From Adiantum capillus-veneris (lineage: Eukaryota > Streptophyta > Polypodiopsida > Polypodiales > Pteridaceae): a DNA stretch of 64,000 nucleotides. A program made the translations under genes and the position numbers. The DNA is taken from contig CM043952.1 in assembly GCA_014529385.2 (NCBI GenBank), positions 153,950,057 to 154,014,056 of the forward strand, in the 5' to 3' direction. The notes beneath the pieces were generated by a model. That model worked only from the letters and a program-made list of their open reading frames with translations, was not told the origin of the DNA and made no database searches. This document shows positions 21,502 through 33,300 of the stretch, in pieces. Each line of letters starts with the position of its first letter. The first letter of the stretch is position 1.

Positions 21502-22853
21502 CTCTCTAGGGGGAGTGCAAATAATTAGGTTAGGGTTCCTTATGTTTTTTGTTGTGTTCAATAAGTGTTGGTACCTTTTTCCACTAATGTGCCTCCTGGA
21601 GGTATTCCTTTTGTTTCCTAGTGTGTACAGGAGCATGTTGCTATTGGTAGGATTTGGACCTTCATGGAATCTTTATCTCGACTCACTCTTCAAATCAAGC
21701 GCGACCATCGACACAAACAGGTGTTTCTTGTCCATTAGCATTGCCCCTTATCTTTTTGCATCCATGTTTGTCTCCTTTGATTGTGATTGGTAGCATAATT
21801 TTCAACGCATTTGCTTAGTATCAAACATTTAATTCAATGTAATCTTTTGTCATAATCAGTTGTCTAGGTTTAAAACTCAAGCAGTCCGACTAAGCTAGTT
21901 TGACCAAGTTAGGTGTTAGAGATCTTCTCTTAATACCATGGGGAATGCCTTCCTAATAATCAACGGTTACTTAGGTTCTTAATCCGATTTAGGCAGCATT
22001 GTGTGAAATGTACTAGGGCTTTCTAGTGGGCTTGACCCTATTGACCTTCAGCTTAAGTATTATAAAGGGAGTTTACTAGTGTGATGAGCCTGGGGAGGGG
22101 TACCAGTGTTATATGACCCCCCAAAGTTACAAAATGTTGAAAATGAACAAACAAAAAATCAAAGTGCCACACTGTAAAATCTTAAGCTGGAAGAGAAATC
22201 TCAGCTTGATTTGGTACTTCACTCACATGTATTGCCTATGGTACTCGAGCCCTAGAGGTTCCCAGTGTGGGCGCTTTTCCTTGAAAAGCAAAAAACCCAA
22301 GGCATACAAAATAAGCACACACATCAAATTGAATCACTGTGAAAAGACTTTGGGGGGTCAAAGAAAAAGTAATCAGTCAGGCGATGATTTCATGAGAAAT
22401 TCCTTTTATGGTAGCTTAACTACAAGGTCTTCTAGATATAGCCTCTAGTCAGCCCTCGAACATGAATACTTGGCTCTCGCGATTAAAAAACTTAATTGAC
22501 CACAGAAAATTAAGAAGCTTACCCATGGTATTAATATTCGATCTCTAGTGCCTTTCGACCGTCAAATTAGCGACCCCAGACTTGTTTAATTTTTTACCTT
22601 TACATATGTTTATGCATTTGATTACATTGCAATTTAATGTTCATTGCTGACAAATTGTTTGAAATTCTTTTACCAATCAATGTGTCTACCTAAAATTGCA
22701 TATGCTTTTTAATCACTTATGAAAATGCAATTACCGTGCCAATGTTGTTTGATTTTGCAGTGACTGAAGAAGGCTAAGGACATTCATCTCAAATGCTCTT
22801 CCACCTCGACGAACGAGCTTCAACTCAATAGCTTCCGAGGACGGAATCTACAT
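21502..22853 (+). other. Long 3' untranslated region of E1
   Basis: About 1.35 kb with no supported gene. From about 21580 it is closely matched by E2 61180-62450 (about 97% by eye). It includes a G-rich block GAGCCTGGGGAGGGG near 22086, present in E2 as well, and short ORFs that are not conserved in frame. Confidence 0.7.
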
Positions 22854-22865
22854 AAAGAAGGGGGG
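22854..22865 (+). other. Polypurine tract of E1 next to 3' LTR
   Basis: AAAGAAGGGGGG, then CA and the LTR start TGTTAACC. Primer for plus-strand DNA synthesis. E2 has GGAAGGGGGG at the same place. Confidence 0.85.
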
Positions 22866-22867
22866 CA

Positions 22868-23452
22868 TGTTAACCCTCACGGCTCACGGACACCCCATCA
22901 CGTACGACGGACGTGTATTATGTATTTGGTAGAGTCAGGTACCGGGCTTGTCGGACCAATAGGAAAAGCGTAAGAGTGATCGCCGATGAGAGGCGCACTC
23001 TAACTGGGACATTCAAGGGATTAGTTGGCTAAGCATGGGCGCCCAAGTGTGAATGGGGTGAGCTCATATAAAAGCCAACTAAACCTAAAATTCACTCATT
23101 CTCTCATTTGTGCAATAGAAGAGTGCTCTTGCTCCATCTCCATCTCCATCTTCTTCTTCTTCACCTCCGTGTGTGTGTGTGTATGTGAGAGAGAGAGAGA
23201 GGGAGAGTGTGTCTGCGATCGAGCATTACGAAGGCACGATGGCGGCAAAGCGGTTGAGCGCGGCACGACTGCAGCTTCTTCTTCATCGCGGCGAGGAATC
23301 CACTACGAAGGCGAGCGTAGAGCGGTGAGTGACACACCCTTTGCTCTCTTGAGCTCGCTAGTTTAGGCTTGTTGTGTGCTTGGAGCCATTTGTGGCTCGC
23401 ACACGGTGTATCGGCAAGTCCTTTGCTTCGACAGTGCGGCAAGGAGCGCACA
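22868..23452 (+). repeat. 3' LTR of E1
   Basis: 585 bp, TGTTAACC...GCGCACA, followed by the AGGAA duplication. Differs from the 5' LTR by about nine substitutions and microsatellite length. Ends cleanly in the RNase H of C1. Confidence 0.97.
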
Positions 23453-24063
23453 AGGAAGCATCAGGAGGCATTGAAAGGAGTGATAAGATATTTAAGTGAT
23501 ACAAAGGACAAATGCTTATGCTTTGGAAACAAGGAGGCATGTGTAAAAGGATACACGGATGCCAATTATGTAGGGAATATGGACTGTAAAAGGTCTATCG
23601 GTGGCTATGCTTTCACATTTTATGGGGGTGCAATATCATGAAGATCTCATTTGCAAGATTGCATTGCTCAATAAACCACTAAGGTAGAATATGTGGCCAC
23701 CTTTGAATCTTGCAAAGATGTTATTTGGTTCACTCATCTAGTGTGAGATTTGGGCATAAATTTTGATATTCTAATATTGCATTGTGACATTCAAAGTTCT
23801 ATTCAACTAGCACCAAATCCTATGTTTCATGCAAAGACAAAGCACATTGAGACCAAGTATCATTTCATTCACGACATGCTTGAGGACAAGTGCATCTAGC
23901 TTGTCAAGGTACACACACATGACAACCCTGCTGACCTTCTCATGAAGGGTTTACCTCTTGAGCGTTTTGCATAATGTCATGACTTGATGGGTATTGGGTA
24001 GAGCCATCATATTCTACTTAATTATTTGTGTGCTTATTGGCACATTGTTCTTTAAGTGGGAGG
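23453..24063 (+). pseudogene. copia RNase H of C1 (right of E1)
   Basis: Reads RKHQEALKGVIRYLSDTKDK, LCFGNKEACVKGYTDANYVG, SIGGYAFTFYGGAIS, then after a TGA (23639) QDCIAQ, TTKVEYVATFESCKDVIWF and KVHTHDNPADLLMKGLPLERF: the standard copia RNase H and tail. Catalytic DAN (for DAD), E and the HIETKYHF/IRD-like block are present. Stops near 23639, 23672 and 23744 make it inactive. The N-terminal Arg codon overlaps the target duplication and joins to the LGR of the left flank. Confidence 0.9.
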
Positions 24064-24193
24064 TTGTTGGGGATAATGACCATAAGGCCAATACCATCAC
24101 AAACTAACCACTCACTAACCCTAGTCTTATTCTTTCTTATTGATAATATAGAACAATAAGGAGCTCACATATAGTGTGAGAAGAAACTCCACC

Positions 24194-24277
<84 letters not shown>

Positions 24278-24360
24278 AAAACCCTGATCTCTCAGCCCTT
24301 ACATCCATTTTGCATGGCACACTCAACATTAATAATGGAACAATGTTATGTGTATAACTG
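24054..24360 (+). repeat. PPT and partial 3' LTR of C1 with CT/CA microsatellite
   Basis: AAGTGGGAGGT (24054-24064) followed by TGTTGGGGATAATGACC (from 24065) is the typical copia PPT/LTR boundary. The LTR contains a CT tract of about 27 repeats and a CA tract (24199-24279) and is cut off by the C2 remnant starting near 24370. No right LTR end was found. Confidence 0.7.
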
Positions 24361-24680
24361 AGTAGCCAATACCTCTTTTTGTCATTGTCGACTAGATCAT
24401 ATGAGTGAAAAGGGAGTGAAAGCATTGTCCCATTTGGCTTATTTACTGGGTCTTGATTATTCTACCTTAAGGTGTGTGAGCATTGTTTGTATCATAAACA
24501 AACACAAAGTCCTCACAAACAAAGTGGTTATAGAAGTGAGCGTTATAAGTTGATACATAGTGACATTTGTGGTCCTATGCCTAGTGTCTCATTAGGTGGT
24601 GTTGTCATGGATGCTTGAGAGTCGGTCACTGCCTGCATCATCGCCTATGTCATCACCTACATCATTGCTAGAAGGATCTA

Positions 24681-24955
24681 GAAGATTCTAGAAGTTCTAA
24701 AAGTATCAAGGAGATTCTAGAAGTTTCTAGAAGCATGGAGAAGATTCTGAAAGAATCTAGAAGTTTCTGGAAAGCTCTAGAAAGTTGAAGAAGGATCTGG
24801 AAGTTTCTAGAAGAACTAGAAGGATCAAGAAGTTTCTAGAAGCTTGGAGAAGATTCCGGAAGAATCTAGAAGCTTTTGGAAAGCTCTAGAAAGTTGAAGA
24901 AGGATCCAGAAGGTTCTAGAAGAGCTAGAAGGATCAAGAAGGTTCTAGAAGATTC
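24681..24955 (+). promoter_or_regulatory. Array of heat-shock-element motifs in the chromovirus U3
   Basis: Perfect alternating GAA/TTC units with 2-bp spacing: three-unit GAAnnTTCnnGAA at 24681-24693, 24760-24772, 24800-24812, 24829-24841 and 24909-24921; four-unit sites at 24715-24732 (TTC start) and 24938-24955 (GAA start). This is the binding pattern of heat-shock transcription factors. The last site is 50 bp upstream of the TATA box. Function is inferred from motif and position. Confidence 0.75.
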
Positions 24956-25004
24956 TAACCTCCTCAAGAAGAACCTAGAAAGTCCTAACCTCCTCAAGCA
25001 CTAG

Positions 25005-25012
25005 TATAAATA
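25005..25012 (+). promoter_or_regulatory. TATA box of the chromovirus 5' LTR
   Basis: TATAAATA in ACTAGTATAAATAGGGG, conserved in the 3' LTR at 39019-39026. Lies 50 bp after the last heat-shock element. Confidence 0.8.
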
Positions 25013-25328
25013 GGGGTCTTGGGCCACAAGCCCCTCAGTCTTGCCAACACCAGTTGTGAGGCTCCTATGAGGAAAGCCCCCTTCTAGTTCTTGTCTTATG
25101 TTCAAGTCTTGTCCTTGCAATCAAGCCTTGTCTTGTACTCAAGTCATGTAATCCAAGTCTTGTATCTAGCTCTCTTAATAAAGTATTAAGTCTTGTAATC
25201 AACATTAAGGTTATCATCAAGTCCCAAGTTCTTGTACATTGTGAGCGTCTCCTCTTGCTCTCTTCTAGCTCTATACGCGCTCATAACAGTTTGGCAAGAC
25301 TACCATCTCTTAATCTTTTCAAGCCATC

Positions 25329-26337
25329 ATGGAGCGGACGATGGAAGGTGTCATCAACGCATTGCAAAGCATCCAATCTCAGTTACAAGAACTTTGTGAG
25401 AGTAACGCTCAACTTCAAGCAGGGCAACCCCTAATCTTGGGACCGGCATTGCAAAATCTTCAACGTCAAATTCAAGAGCTTCAAGAGACAAGTACACATC
25501 AAGCACAAGCTGCAAGATCTAGCTATTCTCAACAACATAAGAAGGAGCCGAAGGTCAGCATGCCTGCAAAATTTGATGACTAGATCAAAGTTTAGAGGTT
25601 TTCTCCAACAAATGCGTCTCTTCATTCGAATGCAACGAGAGCGTTATCCAGATGATGCCTCTCAAGTAGGCCTTATTGGGACCCTCCTCTCGGGTACGGC
25701 TCTCGCTTGGTTTGCTCCCTTACTTGAAAAAGAATCTCCTCTTCTTCATGACTTTGAATCTTTTGTGGTGGGAGTTCTCTGCAACCTTTGGGGATACTGA
25801 TAGAGCAAGGGTTGCTAAACCAAACCCAGTAATCTCCGCTAAGGATCAAGACCTGCATCCGTCTATGCATCCGAATTTCAACAGCTCACTTATGATCTGA
25901 CTTGGCATGAGGAATATTTCATTAGCCAATTTCGGTGGGGATTAAAGGATGACGTAGAAGATCTTTTATTGACTATGCCAAAGGTTCACACACTAAGAGA
26001 GATCATCTCTCAAGCAATAGAATGTGATAATTGACTATTTGAGAGGAGACAAGAGAGGCGTCTTGGGGCACCATTGCAACCCCAAACAGAAGTGACACAT
26101 AATGGCCACACACCTCAACAGGGCCATGAATCAAGCATTGAGCCCATGCAAATTGATTCAGCACGGTTTCAACCTCTCTCAGCCCAGGAGAAGCAAATGC
26201 AACATATTAATGGCTTATGTCTGTATTGTGGAGAGCAGGGGCACATAGTTCAACAGTGTCCAAGGAAGAGAAGGATGAAGGTTCATGGTGCAATGGCCTC
26301 AACGTGTTCGAAAAACATGGACGTCCAACCCCAATAG
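25329..26337 (+). pseudogene. Chromovirus gag with CCHC knuckle, broken
   Basis: Starts MERTMEGVINALQSIQSQLQ with a coiled-coil-like Gln-rich N-terminus, ends its first frame at 25583 in MPAKFDD, then continues after a one-base shift as TRSKFRGFLQQMRLFIRMQR and GTLLSGTALAWFAPLLEKES. Further pieces in shifted frames read FGDTDRARVAKP, SVYASEFQQL-like and FRWGLKDDVEDLLLTMPK. The knuckle CLYCGEQGHIVQQC (26218-26260) has CX2CX4HX4C spacing. At least three frame changes exist. When intact it forms the particle and packages RNA. Confidence 0.85.
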
Positions 26338-26339
26338 AG

Positions 26340-26880
26340 ACCGATCGGTTGGACAAAAGACAAGCAAAAAAAGGTCTCTTTCTTCCCACTGATTCCACTT
26401 CAAGTTTTATGCTACCATTTAAGATCCATATGCCGGGTAGGCACATGGATTGTGAAGCATTACTAGATTCAGACGCAACAGTGTGCTTCATGACAAAGAA
26501 TTTGCAAAAGAACAAGGCATACCACTTGTGGAGAAGTCTAATCCAGCAACTGTAGAAGTCATTGATGGTCGTCCCCTCGCTTCAGGGGATGCCAAGTATG
26601 AAACTCGCCCCATAGAAGTAACATTGCAGGAGCATGTTTCAAGAATAGCGTTCAATATTATACAAAGCCCAAGTAGTCCAATTGTTATTGGGCTACTGTG
26701 GCTTGAATTACATAATCTTGACATTGATTGGAGGGCTTGGAGAATTGAACCACGAAAAGTCCAAAAGAAGAAGGGAAGGCATAATAGGCCTATATATCTT
26801 GGAGCCAAGGTCTTCATGCGTGCAGCCAAAAAGTATCCAACTTTCCTGATATTTGCAACACCAACCGACACGTAGACAAC
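26340..26880 (+). pseudogene. Chromovirus protease, broken
   Basis: Two frames give LPFKIHMPGRHMDCEALLDSD, with DSD in place of the DSG triad, then after a shift VTLQEHVSRIAFNII and PIVIGLLWLELHNLDIDWRA, the usual IxGxxWL block with Arg and Pro altered. It is inactive as read: both the triad glycine and the frame are lost. Confidence 0.75.
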
Positions 26881-26939
26881 AAAAATCATGGAGGCATTGC
26901 CACATCAACATCAAGATAACAATGATGGTTTTGAGAAGA

Positions 26940-28312
26940 AGAATGCAGACCTCTTACCGGAGCATTGACCCTATGATTGTGCTATAGAGCTTCAGGAGGG
27001 AACCCAACCCCCTTTTGGTCCAATATACAAGCTATCTCAAGATGAATTGGTAGAATTACAGAAAAATATTGATGAGAATCTTGCTAAGGGGTTCATACGG
27101 CATTCAAAGTCCCCAACAAGAGCTCCAATACTCTTTGTGGAAAAGAAGGATGGAACTCTCCAGATGTGCGTGGATTATAGGGACCTAAACAAGATCACCA
27201 TCAAGAATCGCTATCCCCTTCCCTTGATCCCAGAGCTTCTTGAGTGCCTTGGCAAGGCAAGAATATTTACAAAAATAGATCTTCGTGGTGCTTAAAACCT
27301 AGTCAGAATCAAAGAAGGTGATGAATGGAAGACAGCCTTTTGGACAAGATATGGCCACTTTGAATATACCGTCATGTCATTTGGTCTCACAAATGCCCCA
27401 GCTGTTTTTCAACATTTAATGAACGATATCTTTCGAGAGTATTTGGATTATTTTGTGGTGATATATTTGGATGATATCTTGATATTTTCCAAGGATCAAG
27501 AAGAGCATGAGCACCATGTACGATTAGTGCTTGAAAAGCTTCGTGCATCAGGGTTATATGCAAAGTTGGAGAAGTGCTCTTTTCATCAATCTAAGGTGGA
27601 ATTTCTTGGTTATGTAATTTTTGAAAAGGGAATCTCCATGGATCCAAAGAAGGTTCAAACCATCCTTGATTGGGAGACACCCACCTTGGTAAGAGATGTT
27701 CAATGTTTCCTCGGATTTGCAAATTTTTATTGTATCTTTATACAGGGATACTCCAAGGTGGTTACAACACTCACAAGGTTGACAGGCCATAATAAGTTTT
27801 TCTGGGACTCAAAGGCCGCAAAAGCATTTCAGACTCTCAAGAAAGCTTTCACGACGGCACCCATTCTAATTCACGCAGATCCTACAAAGCCTTTCATCCT
27901 AGAAATAGACGCTTCAGGTTTTGCCCTTGGCGCTATTCTATCCCAAGTAGGAGAGGATGGTCGAGTACATCCAGTGGCTTTTCATTCCCGCAAGTTCTCA
28001 GCTGCAGAAATCAAGTATGAAATCCATGACGAAGAGCTCTTAGCAATCATTGACTCCTTCGACACTTGGCATCACCTACTTGAAGGAGCTCCTCATAAGA
28101 TCACTTTCTATACAGATCACAAGAATTTGGAATACTTCATGACATCCCGCATTTTGAATCGTCGCCAAGCCAGGTGGAGTGGTATCCTATCAAGGTTTGA
28201 TTTTCTTATCTCTTAAAGACCTGGCCGTCAACAAGCTAAGCCAGATGCCTTATCAAGAAGATCCTACCTTGCACCAAGAGAAGGCGATGCAGCATTTGAT
28301 CAACAAGAGTCA
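26940..28312 (+). pseudogene. Chromovirus reverse transcriptase and RNase H, two in-frame stops
   Basis: [67 protein letters not shown], a TAA at 27293 (for Tyr), then MSFGLTNAPAVFQHL and the catalytic YLDDILIFS (27465-27491). RNase H: ILEIDASGFALGAILSQ, KYEIHDEELLAIIDSF, FYTDHKNLEYF and, after a TAA at 28214, RPGRQQAKPDALSRRS. All catalytic acids are visible and the frame is otherwise continuous from about 27047 to 28576, so decay is modest. Confidence 0.92.
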
Positions 28313-29181
28313 GTGATTTTGAAACCTGAGCAGCTTAAGCTAAACGCCACCATGAGCCAAGCTCCTGAAGATTCTACTTTTCTTTCTAAGGTGAAGACGC
28401 AAATTGCCAAAGACCCACTTGCTCAGAATATTAGACAACAACTACAAGGACAAGAGGTTAATAAGGAATTTCAAGAAATTGATGGACTAATTTACTATAT
28501 GGGTCTCCTCTATATTCCGCCAGGACAACATGCTTGGAGGTACTTCAGCAACGGCATGATCTTCCATCAGCAGTAGGGAATTTTGGGGTTAATAAGACAA
28601 TTGAGCTTCTCTCTCGTGACTTTTGGTGGCCTCAAATGTGGAAGCTTGTCAAGGAGTATATAGGCACTTGTGACACTTGCAATAGGTCAAAGGCCCCTTG
28701 TCATCGTCCTCATGGGTTACTCCATCCCTTGCCCATTCCAACCAAACCATGGTCATCCATCTCCATGGATTTCATTGTAGAGCTACCCTTGTCACAAGGA
28801 TTTGACTCCATTTTAGTAGTCGGGGATCGTTTTACAAAAATGGCACACTTCATTCCAACCACTAAAACCATCACCAGCGAAGGTACGGCCAAACTCTTTC
28901 TATAGCATATCTATCGTTATCACGGATTACCAGATGACATAGTTTCTGATCGAGGCCCACAATTCATCTCTAGCTTTTGGAAAAGCTTATTCAAGCTACT
29001 TGGAGTACAAATCAACCTCTCCTCAGCCAATCACCCACAAAGTGATGGACAAATAGAGAGAGTAAATCAAGTTTTGGAACATTATCTCCATTGTACTATC
29101 AATTATCACCAGGATAATTGGGTCGAGCTCCTACCGCTAGCAAAATTCTCCTATAATAACAGTTTTCATGCCTCCACCCGT
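28313..29181 (+). pseudogene. Chromovirus integrase, part left of M1
   Basis: Follows RNase H in frame to 28576, then shifts by one near 28540. Finger: NKTIELLSRDFWWPQMWKLV and CDTCNRSKAP. Core: SISMDFIVELP (first Asp), VGDRFTKMAHFIPT, a TAG at 28903, then [15 protein letters not shown] (second Asp), [15 protein letters not shown] (Glu) and [17 protein letters not shown], at which M1 is inserted. The missing C-terminal portion continues at 37915. Confidence 0.9.
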
Positions 29182-30322
29182 TGTGAGCGGGATGAAAACA
29201 CACACAGCGCCTCTATAACTACCCAACACACACTCTTGGGAAGATACACACACACACTATGGGGCACCACTCGGCTTACACAACACACCTGGCCGAGACA
29301 GGGAACACACCTCTGGAGTGAGAGGAGAGAGACTATCCACTTGCCCACTCCACACAGACACACACACACACACATCCCCAAAAAACTCAGCTCAAAAGAG
29401 GAGAATTTCTGATGTTTAGATACAAATGAGCTTGGGCCAACACCAATGGGGCAAACAACTCACACAATATGGGTAAAATAAGCCAGATACAATCACAAAC
29501 TGGAGCAGAAACTTCGCTCATAGGAGAAACTTACACAGAAAAACAGCAGGAAAAGAGTGAGGAATTTGGCAAAATGGACAGCACCATCGCGTCCGTAACG
29601 GCCCAAAACCCTAGTCTACAATGTCAAAGTGCTCAAATCCGACCTCGGATGAGCAGTTTACGGCCAAAACAGGCTCCAAAATGAGCAAAAACACAGCTGC
29701 GGCTGTTCCTCCTCTCTTCTCCACGTTTTTTCTGGTCTTTTCTCAGTTTTTTCAGTTCCCACACTTAGCTTTATTAGTTGGGCACCCTTGGCCTTTTAGA
29801 TGACCTCAAACGGACCCCGAACAGGCCAAAAACTGACCTCGCATTGCATAGTTGTCACCTTTTTGCATCATTCGCACACCTGGCACTCAGCTTTTTTCCA
29901 CTAATGCATCTCACCACCATGTGAAGTGGCCCCAAAAAGTGGTCCTAATGATGACCTTTCTGCATAACTCTCACAAGAAAACACCCACGTTGTGTTCGTC
30001 CTCATCCGCGTGCAAATATTGACCTCGTTCGCCCTCCTGACGCCACTAGATGCCATCTGACGCACTTGCTGACCTCACGTCGTCGGCCTGCGGATAGCTT
30101 CCTCGAGAAGTTTTACGTGCTATAAACTCCTCATTATTGTAGAAAAAACATACTGGTACTGGTGATAGTGAAAATCGATGAACTATGTACATGCTGTCCT
30201 ACCTGTACACATGTGGGCCCCACGTAACCACCTGGCTAAGGAAAATGGGCAATTCTTTATTTGATGCACCATGCATGTGTATGTACATATGCGCAATCCC
30301 TTGCTCCAAAAAACTCCTGACA
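29182..30322 (-). repeat. 3' LTR of M1
   Basis: 1141 bp. Matches 36776-37914. Contains AC-rich stretches (near 29350-29375) and CCTC/GACGTC-like GC-rich U3 text. ORFs in this LTR recur in the other LTR and are not genes. Confidence 0.97.
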
Positions 30323-30329
30323 TAATTTG

Positions 30330-30340
30330 CCCACCCCCTA
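30330..30340 (-). other. Polypurine tract of M1
   Basis: Reads TAGGGGGTGGG on the minus strand, seven to eight bases from the 3' LTR start TGTCAGG. Correct place for plus-strand priming. Confidence 0.7.
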
Positions 30341-30350
30341 GCCTGCTAGA

Positions 30351-33300
30351 TCATTCATGATCAGCAGCAGCAAAGAGAGATATGAGACTCGCCGCATCAC
30401 AGGTCTCCTCATCCCTCACAGACATCACTCGCTCTTCAGAAAACTCATCTTGCTCCACCATCATCAACCTGGCATGATACAACTTAAGACGCAACCCATT
30501 TACCCTTGACTTATGTAGAACACCATCCAGGTTAGCCAGCTGATATGTGCCATTTGGAAAACACTCTACTACCTTGAAAGGGCCTTCCCACTTAATTTGA
30601 AACTTCTTTTGGAAGGTGCTGTCCAGCTTACTGTTGTAGCGCAAAACCAAGTCATGTTTCTTGATACCCTTACTTTTGACCTTTTCATTTATCTTTGCCA
30701 AAGCCTTATCCTGCATCTGCCCATAATGCTCCAATGCGCTCATCCTATCCAACTGGACCTCTTGTAACTGCAAGAGCCTCTCTTTGAATGCATCACTAGG
30801 CGGCCCAAGCAACTTCTCTAACATCTTGACCGCAGGCAACTCTACCTCCACAGGCAATAGTGCTTCCTTTCCATACACCAAATGAAATGGAGTAAACCCT
30901 GTACCTGTCTTCACTGAAGTACGGTAAGCCCATAATGCACTAGGCAATTCCAAATCCCAATTCTTTCCTTGGTGCTCTGTCACTTTAGAAAGAATTTGTA
31001 CCAACTCACCATTGAACCTTTCATTTAAGCCATTACACTGCGGGTAATAAGGAGTGGTATGCTGGTGCCTAATCTTCATCTTTGTGCATAAGAAGTCTAG
31101 CAGTTTAGCTCTAAATCCTGGCCCCTTATCTGAAAGTAGCTCTAATGGCACCCCAAACTTGCAACATATTTCATCATACACCAATTTTGCCACATCCTTT
31201 GCAGTGATCTGTTTTACTTCTATAGCCTCTGCCCATCTAGAAAGATAGTCCACTGCCGTCAAAATATAGCTTTTGCCCCTGCTTGTGATAGGTAACGGGC
31301 CTATTGCATCAATCCCCCATTTTTCAAACACATCAAACGCCATAGTGGTTTTTCGTAGCTCTGGCTTCAACACTCTCTTCCCAAATGCTTGACACCTATT
31401 GCAAGACCTACACCAATGGTGAACATCCTTGTGCAAACTACGCCATACATACCCCTCTTGCAAAATCTTATGCAAGGTGATCTTTAGAGCAAAATGGCCA
31501 CCACATGCGCCTTCATGGTTCTCTTCCAACACTCTGTAAAGCTCCTCCCGCCAAGGTACACGCCTCAACACGAGATCAGCTCCTTTCATGTATAAGACAT
31601 CGCCAATCAATTTGTACCTGTATGCTCTACGCACAAAGCCATACTTCTTAGACTTCTGAATCTCCTTTGGAATGATTCCTGTTAGCAAAAACTCCTCTTC
31701 TTGAGCCAAACTTTCCCGACCATGATAAAGAGGTAAATTGGTCCTTAACACGAATAGCTCCCCAATCATGCCTTGAGCTGCTTCATGTGCCTCTCCATTT
31801 AGAGCACGTTCAATGTGTTTGATGCTCCATGCTTCAAAATTTTTTAACAGGCCTTTAATTCTAAAGCACATTTCCTTCAATGAGGTGTTCTTGCTCTTCC
31901 ACACACCCAGCACTTGCTTCACCACTAACAAGGCATCACCTTTTATGCTCAACCTTCGAACCCCATGCTTCAAACAAATGTGTAATCCGGCTTCCAATGT
32001 AGCATATTCAGCCTCATTGTTACTATGCGCATCCAATTTGAACCCTCTCTTGCATACTAGCTTCCCCTCTGGATCATAAAGTGCTATACCCCCTGAAGCT
32101 GCATCGTGGCTCTTTCTGTATGAACCATCAAAGAACAACACATGTGCATTGCTGATCTGTGGCACTTCTTCAACTACCTTTCTCACCACCTCTTCCTTAA
32201 CAATAAGGGGATTCTCCTTGTAGGTCAACAAATCAGCTAGGGTAGCCCTTGTACTATCTTCCACTAGAAAAGAGAACTCAAACTCTTGCAGCTCAATTAC
32301 CCATTTCTTCACCACATTTGACATGTTAATACCATTAATTAACTGTGGCAAAAAGGCATAACTCGTCAAGAAAACAAAAGGCCGTGGTAGCAAGTAATGA
32401 CGAAATCGTCGACAAGAAAATATTACACTGGCCATCACTAGCTCTACTTCCGATAACTTTCTCTTCGCTGCCAACTTCACTCGGCTTGCACAATACACTG
32501 GCCTCATATAATGGCTGCCCTTCCCCTTTTGCAATAGCATGGCTCCAATGGCATCATCCCCTACTGATGGATTTACATAAAAAACTTTCTCCCAATCAGG
32601 AGCCTGCATGGCTGACAACCCCCCTAACACCTCTTTTACCTCTTGAAACACTTCTTCACACTTGTCATCCCATTGCAATGGATCATGCTTTGCCACTTGC
32701 TGTAATGGATAAAGAAGCTGCGAAGACAATGGAATAAACCGTGCCATGTACTTCACTTTGTGTATAAAGGTTGCCAATTGCTTCGTACTCATAGGTGATG
32801 GAAGAAGAATAATAGACTTCACCTTATCTGGATCAGCCTCAATGCCATTTTCTGACACCATATGGCCCAATAACTTCACCCTTGGCTGTGCTAGATGACA
32901 TTTCTTTGGATTTAGTTGTCCTCCACATTCATCATATCGAGCCAATACCATCTGTAGCTTCTCATGGTGATCAACCCTACTGCTATAGACACAAAAGTCA
33001 TCCATAAAAGCTTTAACACAACTACCAATGAATGGTTCCAACACCCAATTTGCTCTCTCTTGATAGAAGGAAGGTCCATTTGACAACCCAAATGGCAATA
33101 CTGTGTAGCAATAGCAGCCCCATGGCGTAATAAAAGTTGTCTTTGTGCGGTCTTTAAGAGCAATCTTCAATTGAAAATAGCCTGAAAAACCATCACACAC
33201 ACTGTACCTCTCATAACCTGCCACTGAATCCAAGATCTGATCGATGAATGGAAGAGGATATGGGTTCTTCTTAGTGGCTGCATTTAAGGGTTTAAAATCT

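Larger units (their letters stand above)
9676..23452 (+). mobile_element. Ty3/gypsy (Athila-like) retrotransposon E1, 13.8 kb, with LTRs and AGGAA target duplication
   Basis: Complete element with 593- and 585-bp LTRs that begin TGTTAACC and end GCGCACA. The 5-bp target duplication AGGAA is at 9671-9675 and 23453-23457. It has a tRNA-Asp-type PBS, a leader, one long polyprotein frame (gag, PRO1, RT, RNase H, integrase, PRO2, WxPK domain), a separate small ORF, a long 3' untranslated region and a PPT. LTRs differ by about nine substitutions plus microsatellite length by eye, roughly 98% identity, so insertion is fairly recent. The polyprotein is broken by in-frame stops (12558, 14460, 16380, 17298, 19189, 19507 and others) and a triplication near 18300, so this copy is probably not autonomous. 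Confidence 0.95.
8340..24360 (+). mobile_element. Decayed Ty1/copia element C1, split by E1
   Basis: Copia order is visible on both sides of E1: gag and zinc knuckle (8340-8902), protease (about 8903-9125), a deletion removing integrase and most of RT, the end of RT (about 9165-9675), then after E1 the RNase H (23453-23960), a purine tract and an LTR start (24065). Joining the flanks across the AGGAA duplication restores the continuous conserved copia reading from RT end to RNase H start, so E1 clearly inserted into C1. All parts contain stops; C1 is dead. Confidence 0.85.
24603..25288 (+). repeat. 5' LTR of the chromovirus
   Basis: 686 bp; U3 carries a dense TTCTAGAA/GAAGATTC repeat field (24661-24960), then a TATA box at 25005. 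The shorter length relative to the 3' LTR comes mostly from changes in that field. The segment after it (TTTGGCAAGACTACC, 25290 on) sits where a PBS is expected, but I could not match it to a tRNA with confidence. Confidence 0.95.

Noticed and set aside
24661..24960. Regular TTCTAGAA repeats considered as a CRISPR-like or satellite array
   Set aside because: Spacing is irregular and the unit fits alternating heat-shock elements; CRISPR is not expected in plant DNA.
25289..25310. Chromovirus PBS assignment
   Set aside because: TTTGGCAAGACTACC starts with a TGG but I could not match it to a specific tRNA, so no primer was named.
29074..29684. Plus-strand ORFs in the M1 LTR and in its copy at 36719-37395
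   Set aside because: Duplicated LTR sequence, antisense to the element, no recognisable protein.
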